This document shows, one piece after another, positions 1-8,485 of a DNA stretch of 64,000 nt. Source of the DNA: Palsa-504 sp963767565 (GTDB taxonomy: Bacteria > Actinomycetota > Actinomycetes > Streptosporangiales > Streptosporangiaceae). The first letter of the stretch is position 1. Each line of letters starts with the position of its first letter. The translations under genes and the position numbers were made by a program. Location of the stretch: assembly GCA_963767565.1 (NCBI GenBank), contig CAVYEG010000017.1, positions 62,001-126,000 of the forward strand, in the 5' to 3' direction. The notes beneath the pieces were generated by a model, which was not told where the DNA came from, searched no databases, and saw nothing but the letters and a program-made list of their open reading frames with translations.

Positions 1-525
1 GCAGCTCCGGCGCTGTACGGCGTCGGCGACAACAGCCCGCACGTCCCGCAGGCTGTCCAGGTCGCGGGCGGCATCGGCGACGGCCCGCGCAGGCAGGGCA
101 TACCGCAGCGGCCCGAACCGCCAGATCCGCTCCGGCAGCCGGGTAGTGCGATGAAGCCGGACGAACTCCGCGTCGCGCCGCCGGCGCGACGCGGGCATCA
201 GGACGTCGATCTGCTCGGCGGCAGGCCCGCGGATACGGTGGTGGCTAAGAGCCGCCGGACCCGTGATCACGCTGGCCGGACCGGCGTAGAGCAACGCGGC
301 CATTTCCTGCTGCACCCTGGTGGGCGTCCCGGTCGCGGCGATGTAGACGCCTGGCAGCAAGTTCTGCCAAGGGCCGCCGATGCGCAGCTGGTGCCTGAGC
401 CCGTTTACGGTGATACCCGCCGCCAGCGCTTGACGGCGGGAAATCACATCTAGCTGGTTACCGAGGACCCGGTCGAGTGCATTCCGGTCGAGTGCATTCC
501 GGTCGGGCGGCGCGATTCTGCTCAT
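1..525 (-). CDS. AbiEi antitoxin-domain protein (partial, runs off left edge)
   Basis: Reading leftward from the ATG at 525, an open frame continues without a stop to the window edge, giving about 175 residues. After a short repetitive N-terminus comes a winged-helix-like stretch (ISRRQALAAGIT, then LRHQLRIGGPWQNLLPGVY), followed by ALLYAGPASVITGPAALSHH. This is the arrangement of actinobacterial proteins annotated as type IV toxin-antitoxin AbiEi-family antitoxin-domain proteins, which often carry a DUF559 nuclease-like C-terminus; that part would lie outside the window. No partner toxin is visible. The domain call is from memory of the family, and a toxin-antitoxin role is not shown by the sequence. 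Confidence 0.68.
   Translation of the reverse strand, partial: MSRIAPPDRNALDRNALDRVLGNQLDVISRRQALAAGITVNGLRHQLRIGGPWQNLLPGVYIAATGTPTRVQQEMAALLYAGPASVITGPAALSHHRIRGPAAEQIDVLMPASRRRRDAEFVRLHRTTRLPERIWRFGPLRYALPARAVADAARDLDSLRDVRAVVADAVQRRSC
469..498. repeat. 15-bp tandem repeat, two copies, in frame
   Basis: Two perfect copies of ccggtcgagtgcatt (469-483 and 484-498), with a degenerate third start at 499, lie within the N-terminus of the edge gene. They encode the repeated residues NALDR on the minus strand. The length is a multiple of three, so the frame is kept. Confidence 0.85.
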
Positions 526-649
526 GGATGCATCATGCGGGCGAGGACTGACAATAAGCCTTCCTGGAATGGCAATAAACTGGTACGAAAGTGGATTTTC
601 TTCGTAAAGTCTCTGGGGACGTTACCCTCTGCAGGCGCTGGGGCGAACG

Positions 650-701
650 ACAGCAATGGACCATCGGTGTCGCTATAACAACAGCAATGGACCATCGGTG
701 T
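650..701. repeat. 21-bp direct repeat pair, period 31
   Basis: The 21-base unit beginning acagcaatggacc occurs perfectly at 650-670 and again at 681-701, separated by 10 bases. It lies outside any gene. It could be a paired protein-binding site or a slippage duplication. Confidence 0.85.
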
Positions 702-818
702 TGCTGCTCCTGGGAGCAGGAGGCCGATGAGCTGTGACGAGGAGGAGTTACTGGGGTGTACGGGGGTCATGGGGCGGGAGAGCAAGGTTAGCGGCGCGGA
801 ACGGGCCGGCAGCGGCGC

Positions 819-872
819 GGTCCGGGATAGCTTGCGGGTCCGGGATAGCTTGCGGGTCCGGGGTAGCTTGCG
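819..872. repeat. 18-bp tandem repeat, three copies
   Basis: The unit ggtccgggatagcttgcg occurs at 819-836 and 837-854, with a one-base variant at 855-872. It lies about 40 bases beyond the rnj stop codon, in what would be the rnj 3' untranslated region. Confidence 0.85.
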
Positions 873-909
873 GGGCCGGGGCCGGGACCGGCTGGGTGGT
901 GGGGGTGGG

Positions 910-2595
910 CTAGGCCTCGATGACGACGGGGATGATCATGGGGCGGCGGCGGTAGTTGTCGCTGACCCATTTGCCGATGATGCGGCGGGCGAGCTGGCTG
1001 ATCTGGTGGGCGTCGCTGATGCCGTCGGCGGCGGCTAGGCCCAGCGCTTCCTCGATCTTCGGGAGCACCTCGCCGAACGCGGCGTCGTCGATGCCTGCGC
1101 CGCGGGCCTGGATGGCGGGACCGGCCACCAGCTTGCCCGAGCTGGCGTCGACCACGATGACAACCGACACGAAGCCTTCGTCGCCCAGGATCCGGCGGTC
1201 CTTGAGCTGAGACTCGGTGACCTCGCCGACGGTGAGCCCGTCGACGTAGACGTACCCGCAGGGCACCGCGCCGGTCACGCTGGCCTGCCCGTCGATCAGG
1301 TCGACGACCACGCCGTCCTCGGCGATCACGATGTTGCCGTCGGGGACACCGGACAGCGAGGCCAGCCGGGCGTGGGCGCGCAGGTGCCGCCACTCGCCGT
1401 GCACCGGCATGAAGTTGCGCGGCCGGACCAGGTTGAGCACGTAGAGCAGCTCGCCCGCCGGGGCGTGGCCGGACACGTGCACCAGGGCCGAGCCCTTGTG
1501 CACGACGCGCGCGCCGAGCCGGGTCAGGCCGTTGATGACCCGGTAGACAGCGGTCTCGTTGCCCGGGATCAGCGACGAGGCCAGGATGACCGTGTCCCCG
1601 GCCGCGATCCGGATCGGGTGGTCACGGCCGGCCATCCGGGACAGCGCGGACATCGGCTCGCCCTGCGAGCCGGTGGAGATCAGTACCACGTCGCCGGGCG
1701 GCATCTCCTCAGCTTCGCGCAGGTCGACCAGGATGCCGCCGGGAACGTGAAGGTAGCCGAGGTCACGGGCGACGCCCATGTTCCGCACCATGGAGCGGCC
1801 GACGAAGGCGACCTTGCGCCGGTGCTTGACCGCCGCGTTGAGCACCTGCTGAACCCGGTGCACGTGCGAGGCGAAACAGGCCACGATGATGCGGTGCTCG
1901 GTATTCGCGAAGATCTCGTCGAGGACCGGCGCGATGTCGCGCTCCGAGGTCACCACGCCGGGGACTTCGGCGTTGGTGGAATCGGCCATCAGCAGGTCGA
2001 CGCCCTCGGTGCCGAGCCGGGCGAACCCGGCCAGGTCGGTGAGCCTGCCGTCCAGCGGCAGCTGGTCCATCTTGAAGTCGCCGGTGTGCAGCACGACGCC
2101 GGCCGGGGTGCGGATGGCGACGGCGAGCGCGTCGGGGATCGAGTGGTTGACGGCCAGGAACTCGCACTCGAACGGCCCGAACGAGATGCGGTCGCCCTCG
2201 GTGACCTCCACCGCGACGGGCTCCACCCGGTGCTCGGACAGCTTGCTGCGCATCAGGGCCAGCGTCAGCTTGGAGCCCACCAGCGGCAGGTCAGCCCGCT
2301 CCCGCAGCAGGTAGGGGACGGCGCCGATGTGGTCCTCGTGCGCGTGCGTAAGGACGACCGCTTCGACCTGGTCGAGCCGGCCGCGCAGGAAGCCGAAGTC
2401 GGGCAGGATCAGGTCCACGCCGGGCTGGTCGGGATCGGGGAACAGCACGCCGCAGTCGACGACGAGCAGGCGCCCGCGATACTCGAAGACGGTCATGTTC
2501 CGGCCGATCTCGCCGAGGCCGCCCAATGGGACTATGCGCAGGCCGTCGCGCGCGAGGGCGGGCGGCGGGGCGAGGTCGGGATGCGGGTGGCTCAC
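910..2595 (-). CDS. rnj: Ribonuclease J
   Basis: A 561-residue metallo-beta-lactamase/beta-CASP ribonuclease of normal length for RNase J, acting in the cytoplasm in mRNA decay and rRNA processing with endo- and 5'-to-3' exonuclease activity. The N-terminal PLGGLGEIGRNM motif is typical of the family. The zinc ligand motif HAHEDHIG lies at residues 84-91, HTGDFK and DSTNAEVPG supply later active-site motifs, and the beta-CASP and C-terminal domains follow (SGHAPAGE, PVHGEWRHL). The GTG start at 2595 overlaps the dapA stop by four bases (GTGA), so the two are translationally coupled. The dapA-rnj pair is, as I recall, a common actinobacterial arrangement. Confidence 0.96.
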   Translation of the reverse strand: MSHPHPDLAPPPALARDGLRIVPLGGLGEIGRNMTVFEYRGRLLVVDCGVLFPDPDQPGVDLILPDFGFLRGRLDQVEAVVLTHAHEDHIGAVPYLLRERADLPLVGSKLTLALMRSKLSEHRVEPVAVEVTEGDRISFGPFECEFLAVNHSIPDALAVAIRTPAGVVLHTGDFKMDQLPLDGRLTDLAGFARLGTEGVDLLMADSTNAEVPGVVTSERDIAPVLDEIFANTEHRIIVACFASHVHRVQQVLNAAVKHRRKVAFVGRSMVRNMGVARDLGYLHVPGGILVDLREAEEMPPGDVVLISTGSQGEPMSALSRMAGRDHPIRIAAGDTVILASSLIPGNETAVYRVINGLTRLGARVVHKGSALVHVSGHAPAGELLYVLNLVRPRNFMPVHGEWRHLRAHARLASLSGVPDGNIVIAEDGVVVDLIDGQASVTGAVPCGYVYVDGLTVGEVTESQLKDRRILGDEGFVSVVIVVDASSGKLVAGPAIQARGAGIDDAAFGEVLPKIEEALGLAAADGISDAHQISQLARRIIGKWVSDNYRRRPMIIPVVIEA

Positions 2596-3500
2596 GCGGC
2601 CGACCCCGGCAGCTTTACGCCGCCAGCATCCAGATCCCGGGCCAGCTGGTGCCGTTCGGCCTCGGTGGCGGCGAGCAGCGGGGCACGCACCGCGCCGCCC
2701 GGCAGCCCGAGCAGGTCAAGCGCGGCCTTGGTCATGACCGCGCCCTGGTTACGGAACAGCCCGTCGTACACGGGGATCAGGTCGAAATGGATCTGCCGGG
2801 CCCGGCCGACGTCGCCGGCGCCAAACGCGTCGATCATTTCGTGCAGCCGGTCCCCCACCACGTGGCCGACCACGCTAACGAAACCGACCGCGCCGAGCGC
2901 GAGCCAGGGCAGGTTCAGCATGTCGGTGCCGCAGTAGTAGACGAAGTCGGTCTGGGCCAGCACGTGCGAGGTGGCGCCCGGGGTGTCCTTGGCGTCCTTG
3001 ACGCCGATGATCCTGGGGTGGGCGGCCAGCCGGATCAGGGTCTCGCTGGCCACGGCCGCGCCGGTCCGGCCCGGGATGTCGTAGATGAGCATGGGCAGCC
3101 CGGTGGCGTCGGCTACCGCGGTGAAGTGGGCCTCCAGGGCCGGCTGCGGCGGCTTGTTGTAGTACGGGGTGACGACCAGCAGGCCATGGGCGCCGGCGCG
3201 CTCGGCGGCGCGAGCCAGCTCGATGGTGTGCGACGTGATGTTGGTGCCGACGCCCGCCACGACCTGGGCGCGCGAGCCGACCGCCTCGAGCACCACCCGG
3301 AGCAGGCGCTCCTTTTCCTCGTCGGTGGTGGTCGGCGCCTCCCCGGTGGTGCCGTTGATCACCAGGCCGTCGTTGCGCATAGCGGTGACCAGGTAGTCCG
3401 CGAGGCGGGCGGCCCCGTCGTAGTCGACGGCCCCGTCGGGGGTCATGGGAGTAATCATCGCCGTGATCATCTGGCCGAACGGCGCGCTACTTGTCGTCAT
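2592..3500 (-). CDS. dapA: 4-hydroxy-tetrahydrodipicolinate synthase
   Basis: A 302-residue TIM-barrel aldolase that condenses pyruvate with aspartate semialdehyde in the lysine/diaminopimelate pathway, feeding peptidoglycan. Family landmarks are visible: the NGTTGE pyruvate-binding loop (residues 49-54), YYNKPPQ, IYDIPGRTG with the catalytic Tyr at 140, and GVKDAKD with the Schiff-base Lys at 168. The Tyr-Lys spacing of 28 equals that of the E. coli enzyme (133/161). It is the first gene of a two-gene operon with rnj. The ATG at 3500 is the only sensible start, because the family N-terminus begins just after it. Confidence 0.96.
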   Translation of the reverse strand: MTTSSAPFGQMITAMITPMTPDGAVDYDGAARLADYLVTAMRNDGLVINGTTGEAPTTTDEEKERLLRVVLEAVGSRAQVVAGVGTNITSHTIELARAAERAGAHGLLVVTPYYNKPPQPALEAHFTAVADATGLPMLIYDIPGRTGAAVASETLIRLAAHPRIIGVKDAKDTPGATSHVLAQTDFVYYCGTDMLNLPWLALGAVGFVSVVGHVVGDRLHEMIDAFGAGDVGRARQIHFDLIPVYDGLFRNQGAVMTKAALDLLGLPGGAVRAPLLAATEAERHQLARDLDAGGVKLPGSAA

Positions 3501-3608
3501 ACCCGAACGCTACCCGCAACCGGGTGCGCAAAGTAGGCGGCTTACCGTCCCGCCGGCGAGAAATCCCGCCACCGCCCGGCCCGGATGCCGGCCTGCCGCC
3601 GGCCCGGG

Positions 3609-4565
3609 TCAGCTCAGGGCCTGCAGGGTCTGGATGGCGACGCCGGGCTGGGGCGCGTTGCAGGTCGGGCAGCGCGCGCCCTGGCCGGGAATGTTGAGCC
3701 AGTAGCCAGCCACCATGGACCTGGTGGCCCGGATGGCGGCGGTCAGGTGCTGGCTGCTGACCGGCGCGCCGGGCGGGTTAGTGGACAGGCCCGCCAGCAC
3801 GGTGACCACTGGATTCGCGGCGCCGGCCTGGGCCGCCGCGGCCTTGACGAAGCCGGCATAGGTACCGGAATCCCGCTCCAGGCTCTGGGCCTGGAGCTCG
3901 ATGACGTCGGCGACCCGGGCCAGGTTGCCGGCCAGGTTCAGGTCGAGGAACTGCTGCCAGCGCGGCTGGGTGCGGCCGGGCTGCAGGACGGTGGTGAGGT
4001 TGAGAGCCGGGGTGACGATCAGCCGCAGGCCATTAGCGTGAGCCACGGCCGCGGCCTGGGTAGCGGCCAGCACCGGATCACGCTGCTCGGCCACCGGGGT
4101 GAAACCCCAGGCTTCGGGGTCATACAGGACGCCCCAGGTGCCGGGCGGGACCTGCCCCGCGTTCACTGCGCTCTCAAGCGCGGCGGCCGAGGCGAAGGTC
4201 ACCACGGACCGGGCGGCAAAGCCGGTGAGGGGCTGCTGGCCCGGCTGCAGGATCTCATACACCTGCGCGGCCTGCAGTTCAGCGCGGACGCTTGGGTCGG
4301 CCACCAGCTGGGCAAGCGCCGAACGGGTCAGCAGCCAGGTCGGATGGACATTAGCGGGCACGGTGACGTGGGCGGTACTGCCTGGCCGGCTGGTAACGGG
4401 CGCGGGCGAGGGGTGGCCGCCGGAGGGGGCCGTCGCCGAGCAGGCGGCCAGCAGACAGACGGCCACGGCCGCTACGACCGCTGTCACGGCGAGCGCGGCC
4501 GCCCCAGCTCCCCGGGCCGGGACAGGGATCTGAGCAGAATGCTGCGGACGGATGCCTGTCCTCAT
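3609..4565 (-). CDS. Secreted lipoprotein, TIM-barrel-like, function unknown
   Basis: A 318-residue lipoprotein. A hydrophobic N-terminal segment (about residues 20-38) ends in the lipobox LLAAC, followed by a Ser/Pro/Gly linker. The rest alternates strands and helices (WGVLYDPEAWGFTP, LRLIVTPALNL, VVTVLAGLST, VAGYWLNIPG) in a way that suggests a barrel related to glycoside hydrolases; this is an inference from pattern only. A CPTC motif lies near the C-terminus. It starts 17 bases after the HlyD-like gene stop and is therefore in the same operon. I recall similar actinobacterial proteins of unassigned function. A role in processing or binding an extracellular polysaccharide would suit the context. 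Confidence 0.7.
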   Translation of the reverse strand: MRTGIRPQHSAQIPVPARGAGAAALAVTAVVAAVAVCLLAACSATAPSGGHPSPAPVTSRPGSTAHVTVPANVHPTWLLTRSALAQLVADPSVRAELQAAQVYEILQPGQQPLTGFAARSVVTFASAAALESAVNAGQVPPGTWGVLYDPEAWGFTPVAEQRDPVLAATQAAAVAHANGLRLIVTPALNLTTVLQPGRTQPRWQQFLDLNLAGNLARVADVIELQAQSLERDSGTYAGFVKAAAAQAGAANPVVTVLAGLSTNPPGAPVSSQHLTAAIRATRSMVAGYWLNIPGQGARCPTCNAPQPGVAIQTLQALS

Positions 4566-4582
4566 CTCCTCATTGTGAGCGG

Positions 4583-6022
4583 CTACGAGCCGATGCGGAT
4601 GTCGGCCGTCATGCCGTTCAGCGGCGCGATCTTCGGATCCTGGGTAATGGTGATGACCGCCTGATAGAAGGTGCCCGCCGAGGTGGACGTCGGATCGGGC
4701 AGGATCTCGCTGACGCGGCCAGGTACGGCGGTGATGTGGCCAGCCGGCACGCTGATCGTGACGCTACTGCCTTCGCTGATCCTGGAGATCGAGCCTTCCG
4801 GGATAAGCGCGACGATCTGCCAGCTGGCCGAGACCCGCAGCGTGACTACGGGCAGGGAGGTCTGGCTGGCCGAGGTCCGGTGGACCGTCTGCGGACCTTC
4901 GGGGAGCAGCGAGAACGCCGGGCCCTGGCTGGTCGTCGCCTGAGCCGAGTCGGTGACGTAGTTCCTGATTCCCGCCGAGGTGACGGTCTGGCCGGGCTGG
5001 CCGTTGGCGGCGATGACCTTCCCGCCCGACGGCGCGATGATCTCGGTTGCCGTCACCTTCGCCTGGTCGGTTTCGAGCTGGGCCTGGTCCAGCGCCAGCT
5101 GGGCCTTCTCGGCCGCCAGCTGCGCGTCGTCACCAGCGGCCGCGGCCGGGTCGGCGGCCACCGCCGCCCGCAACTGGGCCATCTTCGCCTGCTCGGCGGC
5201 GATGGCGGCGTGGTCGGCGGCCAGCACCGAGTAAACGCTGGGCGCGTACTCGGTGGCCAGCACCTGGTTTTTGTGCACCGCCTGACCCAGGCGGACGTAT
5301 ACCTTGCCGATCTCGCCGGCGACGGCGAAGTTGAGGGTGACGATGCCGCTGCTGGTTACCGTGCCGGTGAACAGCTGCCGGTCATCCTGCATGACCCGCG
5401 GCACATACCACGCCACGGCGGCCACGCAGGCGGCGGCGATGACCAGCCCACCGACCCGCTGCGGCCAGGTCCGCTGGCGGCGAGTCCAGACCTGCTCCTG
5501 CCGGTGCCCGCGTAGCTGATGGGCGGGCTGCAGGGAGACGGATGCGGGCGCCGGGGACTGGCGCGACACTTGGCGGGAGGCAGTCGATGCGGGCGTGGCC
5601 AGGCTGTTGGCCTGGCCAGGTCGGGGCGGGGCCGGGTAGTCAGCCGGCTCGGCGTAGGGCCGCGGGACCGGGTTCTCGTAGGCCTGCCGGACCGGGTTCT
5701 CGTAGGCCTGCCGGACCGGGTTCTCGTAGGCCTGCCGGACCGGGTTCTCGTAGGCCTGCCGGACGGGGTTCTCATAGGCCTGCCGGACCGGGTTCTCGTA
5801 AGCCTGCCGGACCGGGTGGGCGGATGGCCTGGGGCGGGCCGGGTAGTGACCGGGGGCCTGATCGAGAGGCTGCTGGTCCGGGTAGCTGACCGGAGCCCGG
5901 GACTGGGGCCCCGCGGATGAGTAGTCCGCCACGGGCTGGTAGGACCGCCGCGGCTGGGACCACAGTTCCGATTGAGTGTCCGGTTTGTCCGTCACCCAGG
6001 AGTTCGCGTCCGGATTGCCCAT
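4583..6022 (-). CDS. HlyD-like membrane-anchored adaptor with octapeptide repeats
   Basis: A 479-residue protein. Residues 1-180 are a Pro/Gln/Tyr-rich cytoplasmic-type region containing six tandem copies of the octapeptide NPVRQAYE (about 69-118). One membrane helix follows at about 190-208 (GGLVIAAACVAAVAWYV). The extracellular part has a split barrel-sandwich (lipoyl/HlyD) domain at about 218-257 and 327-350, an Ala/Gln/Glu-rich coiled coil at about 263-325, and a C-terminal beta domain. This is the membrane-fusion-protein topology. No transporter lies beside it. The divergent neighbour is a multi-pass GT2 enzyme, a pairing that resembles Alg44/Alg8 in alginate synthesis. Co-transcription with the downstream lipoprotein is likely. 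Confidence 0.82.
   Translation of the reverse strand: MGNPDANSWVTDKPDTQSELWSQPRRSYQPVADYSSAGPQSRAPVSYPDQQPLDQAPGHYPARPRPSAHPVRQAYENPVRQAYENPVRQAYENPVRQAYENPVRQAYENPVRQAYENPVPRPYAEPADYPAPPRPGQANSLATPASTASRQVSRQSPAPASVSLQPAHQLRGHRQEQVWTRRQRTWPQRVGGLVIAAACVAAVAWYVPRVMQDDRQLFTGTVTSSGIVTLNFAVAGEIGKVYVRLGQAVHKNQVLATEYAPSVYSVLAADHAAIAAEQAKMAQLRAAVAADPAAAAGDDAQLAAEKAQLALDQAQLETDQAKVTATEIIAPSGGKVIAANGQPGQTVTSAGIRNYVTDSAQATTSQGPAFSLLPEGPQTVHRTSASQTSLPVVTLRVSASWQIVALIPEGSISRISEGSSVTISVPAGHITAVPGRVSEILPDPTSTSAGTFYQAVITITQDPKIAPLNGMTADIRIGS
5665..5808. repeat. 24-bp tandem repeat, six copies, coding
   Basis: Six consecutive 24-bp units (5665-5688 and onward to 5785-5808), nearly identical at DNA level, encode the NPVRQAYE octapeptide array of the HlyD-like protein. 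Only units five and six differ, by one base each or so, which indicates recent expansion. A partial seventh unit begins at 5809. Confidence 0.92.
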
Positions 6023-6031
6023 CCCCGTCCC

Positions 6032-6064
6032 TTACCGATGCGCAGGCCTCGCATACATCGGTAA
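6032..6064. promoter_or_regulatory. Inverted repeat in divergent promoter region
   Basis: Perfect 9-base arms ttaccgatg (6032-6040) and catcggtaa (6056-6064) with a 15-base spacer lie just upstream of the HlyD-like start, in the 199-base divergent intergenic region shared with the GT2 gene. The octamer tacatcgg also repeats at 6054-6061 and 6075-6082 (21 bases apart, two helical turns). It could be an operator for both genes or a 5' leader hairpin. Confidence 0.45.
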
Positions 6065-6221
6065 CCGTACTTGTTACATCGGGTGAAGGTAGGTCATTTG
6101 GGACAGGTCGCCGCTGGCGGATCTGCCGAAACGCGCCCGCACCACGGGTCCCATGTGCCATTTTGGGTGAGTACGGCACGGTTCTAGCAGGCCTGGCTAG
6201 AGGGGAACCGACCCGGGTTCG

Positions 6222-8207
6222 ATGGATAATGCGCTCCTGCTCGCGACCATCGGCGCGTTCGCGGCCCTGATCGCGGCCTGCCTCCTTCCGGTGGGCGCGG
6301 ACGGCACCGAAGACGGCGGTGACGGCCGCGGGCTCGTACTGATCCCGCGGCACACCAAGACGCCGACCTACCGGCCGCGGACCTGGATCTTTCTCGGCGT
6401 GGCGGCCGCCCTCGGGCTGCTGTTCCTGGGCTGGCAGCGGCCGTCGCCGCCGGCGGCCTACGCGGAACTGGTCCGGGCCGTGACGACCGCGATCACCAGG
6501 AATCCGGCCAGCGTCAACGGGTATATCGCCCGGCTGCGGCCGGCCACGGAGTTCTTCGCCGTGGCCTACATCATCGGCTTGGCCGTGGTCGCGCGGGCCA
6601 GCCTGACCCGGCGGCTGGCGATCCTGGCGCACTGCGTGCTCTACCTGGCGATCTCGGTGCTGCTGCAGGCGCTGCTCATCGTGGCCGGGATGGCGACCGG
6701 GTGGCTGATCGCCCCGTTCGGCATCGAGGCGACGCTGAGCAACCTGCTGGTCGGCGGGCTCGTGATCATGCGCCTGACGTTCACGACCTTCGTATTGCCA
6801 CGGGCCACCACCGTGGCCGCCGACCGGCCGCGGTGGGTGTGGGACAACATCCTGGCCTTCTGCTCGCTGGTCGCCGTGATAGCGCTGCTGGTCGTCGGCT
6901 ACGCGTTCTTGGCCGAACCGGGCAACCTGACCTCGGCGTGGCAGGTGTTCGTGCCGCTGTACGCGGTGAGCATCCTGTTCGTGCTGCTCTCGGGGCCGTT
7001 GTGGCTGCTGTGGTGGACGAACAGGAAGCTGCCCGAGCCCGGGCCGGACCGGCCGCGGATCGACGTGATCGTCCCCGCGTACAACGAAGTGGAGAACATC
7101 GCCCGGCTGCTGCGCTCGATCGACGTCGCGGCTGGCCGGTACGGCGGCCCGGTGAACGTGCTGGTGTCAAACGACGGGTCCACGGACGACACCGCGCAGG
7201 CCGCAGTGGCCGAGATCGCGGACTTCAGGTACGCGCGCGGGCGGGTCCTGACCGCGCCGAACGGGCGCCAGGCGGCCGCGCTCAACCGCGGGCTGGCCGT
7301 CACCGGTGCCGAGATCGTGGTCCGTATCGACGCCGACTGCGTCATGGGCCCGGATGCGCTGGTCTACGCCGCTCCGTGGTTTCGTGATCCGCGGATCGGC
7401 TGCGTGGGCGCCATGGAGGAACCCAGGACAGACACCGTCACCTGGTTCCACCGGCTGCGGACCCTGGAAGCCCTGTTCCAGTTCAGGTTCGTGCGCCTGG
7501 GCCAGAGCCTGGTCGACGGCATCATCGTCATCCCCGGGACCTTCACCGCGTTCCGGCGGGATCCGGCGGTGCGGGCCGGCGGCTTCCCGGTCGGCATGAA
7601 CGGCGAGGACGCCGACCTGACCATGCAGATCGGGCGACTCGGCTACCGGGTGGTAGTGGATCCGCGCATCCGCTCCTACGAGGACGTGCCCCGCAGCATC
7701 GGCGAATTCGTCGAGCAGCGGACCCGGTGGGCCCGGGGCGGCATCCACGCCTACGCCAGGCACGTCCCGCTGCGCAGTGGCGGCGCCGGGCCGCGGGTGT
7801 GGCTGTGGACGATGCGGCGCGGGTTTTCCTGGTTCTCGTTGCAGGCGGGCCTGGTCGCCCCGATCTTCGTGCTCGAGCTGGTGCTCACGCATCCCAGCTA
7901 CCGGGAGAACATCTCCACGTTCCTGGTGCTATACGCCGTCGGCGGCGCGATCCCGCTGGCGGTCAGCCTGCCGCTGGCGGTGAAGCACAGATGCTGGCAG
8001 AGCATCTTGTGGATCCCGACCTGGTTCGCCTATGCGTTCCTGCGGCGGCTGGCCACGCTCGAAGCCGTCATCTCGCTGCCTGCCCGGCCGTTCCCCGCAG
8101 GCTCAAGGAGCCGGCGGACGACCCGGGGCGCGACCCCGGAGGACCGTCCGGCGGTGCCGGATCGGGCGGCCGGCGCACGCGCGCTGCCTGAACGCCATCA
8201 CGTCTGA
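6222..8207 (+). CDS. Multi-pass GT2 family processive glycosyltransferase
   Basis: A 661-residue integral membrane protein. About six hydrophobic segments precede residue 268. A GT2 catalytic domain then runs from about 279, with VPAYNE (284-289), NDGS (317-320), the DAD motif (370-372), the acceptor-site GEDAD (461-465) and QRTRW (499-503), the Q/RxxRW signature of processive synthases such as cellulose, hyaluronan, PNAG and alginate synthases. At least three further membrane helices follow, then a basic/Arg-rich tail. The long N-terminal membrane part and the neighbouring HlyD-like adaptor favour polymer synthesis and export. The polymer cannot be deduced. The ribosome site before the ATG at 6222 (aggggaa) is rather distant. 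Confidence 0.87.
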   Translation: MDNALLLATIGAFAALIAACLLPVGADGTEDGGDGRGLVLIPRHTKTPTYRPRTWIFLGVAAALGLLFLGWQRPSPPAAYAELVRAVTTAITRNPASVNGYIARLRPATEFFAVAYIIGLAVVARASLTRRLAILAHCVLYLAISVLLQALLIVAGMATGWLIAPFGIEATLSNLLVGGLVIMRLTFTTFVLPRATTVAADRPRWVWDNILAFCSLVAVIALLVVGYAFLAEPGNLTSAWQVFVPLYAVSILFVLLSGPLWLLWWTNRKLPEPGPDRPRIDVIVPAYNEVENIARLLRSIDVAAGRYGGPVNVLVSNDGSTDDTAQAAVAEIADFRYARGRVLTAPNGRQAAALNRGLAVTGAEIVVRIDADCVMGPDALVYAAPWFRDPRIGCVGAMEEPRTDTVTWFHRLRTLEALFQFRFVRLGQSLVDGIIVIPGTFTAFRRDPAVRAGGFPVGMNGEDADLTMQIGRLGYRVVVDPRIRSYEDVPRSIGEFVEQRTRWARGGIHAYARHVPLRSGGAGPRVWLWTMRRGFSWFSLQAGLVAPIFVLELVLTHPSYRENISTFLVLYAVGGAIPLAVSLPLAVKHRCWQSILWIPTWFAYAFLRRLATLEAVISLPARPFPAGSRSRRTTRGATPEDRPAVPDRAAGARALPERHHV

Positions 8208-8230
8208 GTGCCGCCGCGGCCCCGGCCGGT

Positions 8231-8485
8231 TCAGGGCTGGCGGGCCAGCGCCTGCCGGAGCTCAGCTGCGGTGTCGGTGTCCAGCGTCGGGGCGGACTCC
8301 GGTTCCCCGGCCGACGCGGCCTCCGCGACCTCCGCGCTGGCCGGCGGCCGGGCGTGCCCGAGGCGGGTCGCCCACCAGCGGCCTGCCTGCGACTGCCAGA
8401 TATGCCAGGCCGGGTAGTCACGCTCGATACTCGACAGCTCATCTTCCATGTGGGTCCTTACCACGGTCGCGACCTGTCTGGTCAT
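8231..8485 (-). CDS. Small conserved-type hypothetical protein
   Basis: An 84-residue protein with a good ribosome site (aggagcg) before the ATG at 8485. Its core DYPAWHIWQSQAGRWWATR resembles a motif I recall in short actinobacterial proteins of unknown function. The C-terminal third is acidic and Ala-rich. It ends 24 bases from the convergent GT2 gene. No function can be assigned. Confidence 0.65.
   Translation of the reverse strand: MTRQVATVVRTHMEDELSSIERDYPAWHIWQSQAGRWWATRLGHARPPASAEVAEAASAGEPESAPTLDTDTAAELRQALARQP

Larger units (their letters stand above)
526..909. other. Intergenic region with direct and tandem repeats
   Basis: This stretch between the edge gene and the 3' end of rnj holds no convincing gene. 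The segment around 535-600 is less GC-rich and may hold the promoter of the leftward edge gene. It also contains two repeat sets, listed separately (650-701 and 819-872). An 87-codon leftward frame ending at 522 has no family features and is not called. Confidence 0.6.

Noticed and set aside
522..785. 87-codon leftward frame ending on the edge gene start
   Set aside because: Contains the translated 21-bp repeats, no recognised domain and no ribosome site, although it ends in an ATGA overlap.
1372..2937. Long rightward open frame opposite rnj and dapA
   Set aside because: It is antisense to two certain genes, rich in Gly/Arg/Val/Asp/His as expected for the complement of GC-biased codons, and has no family motif.
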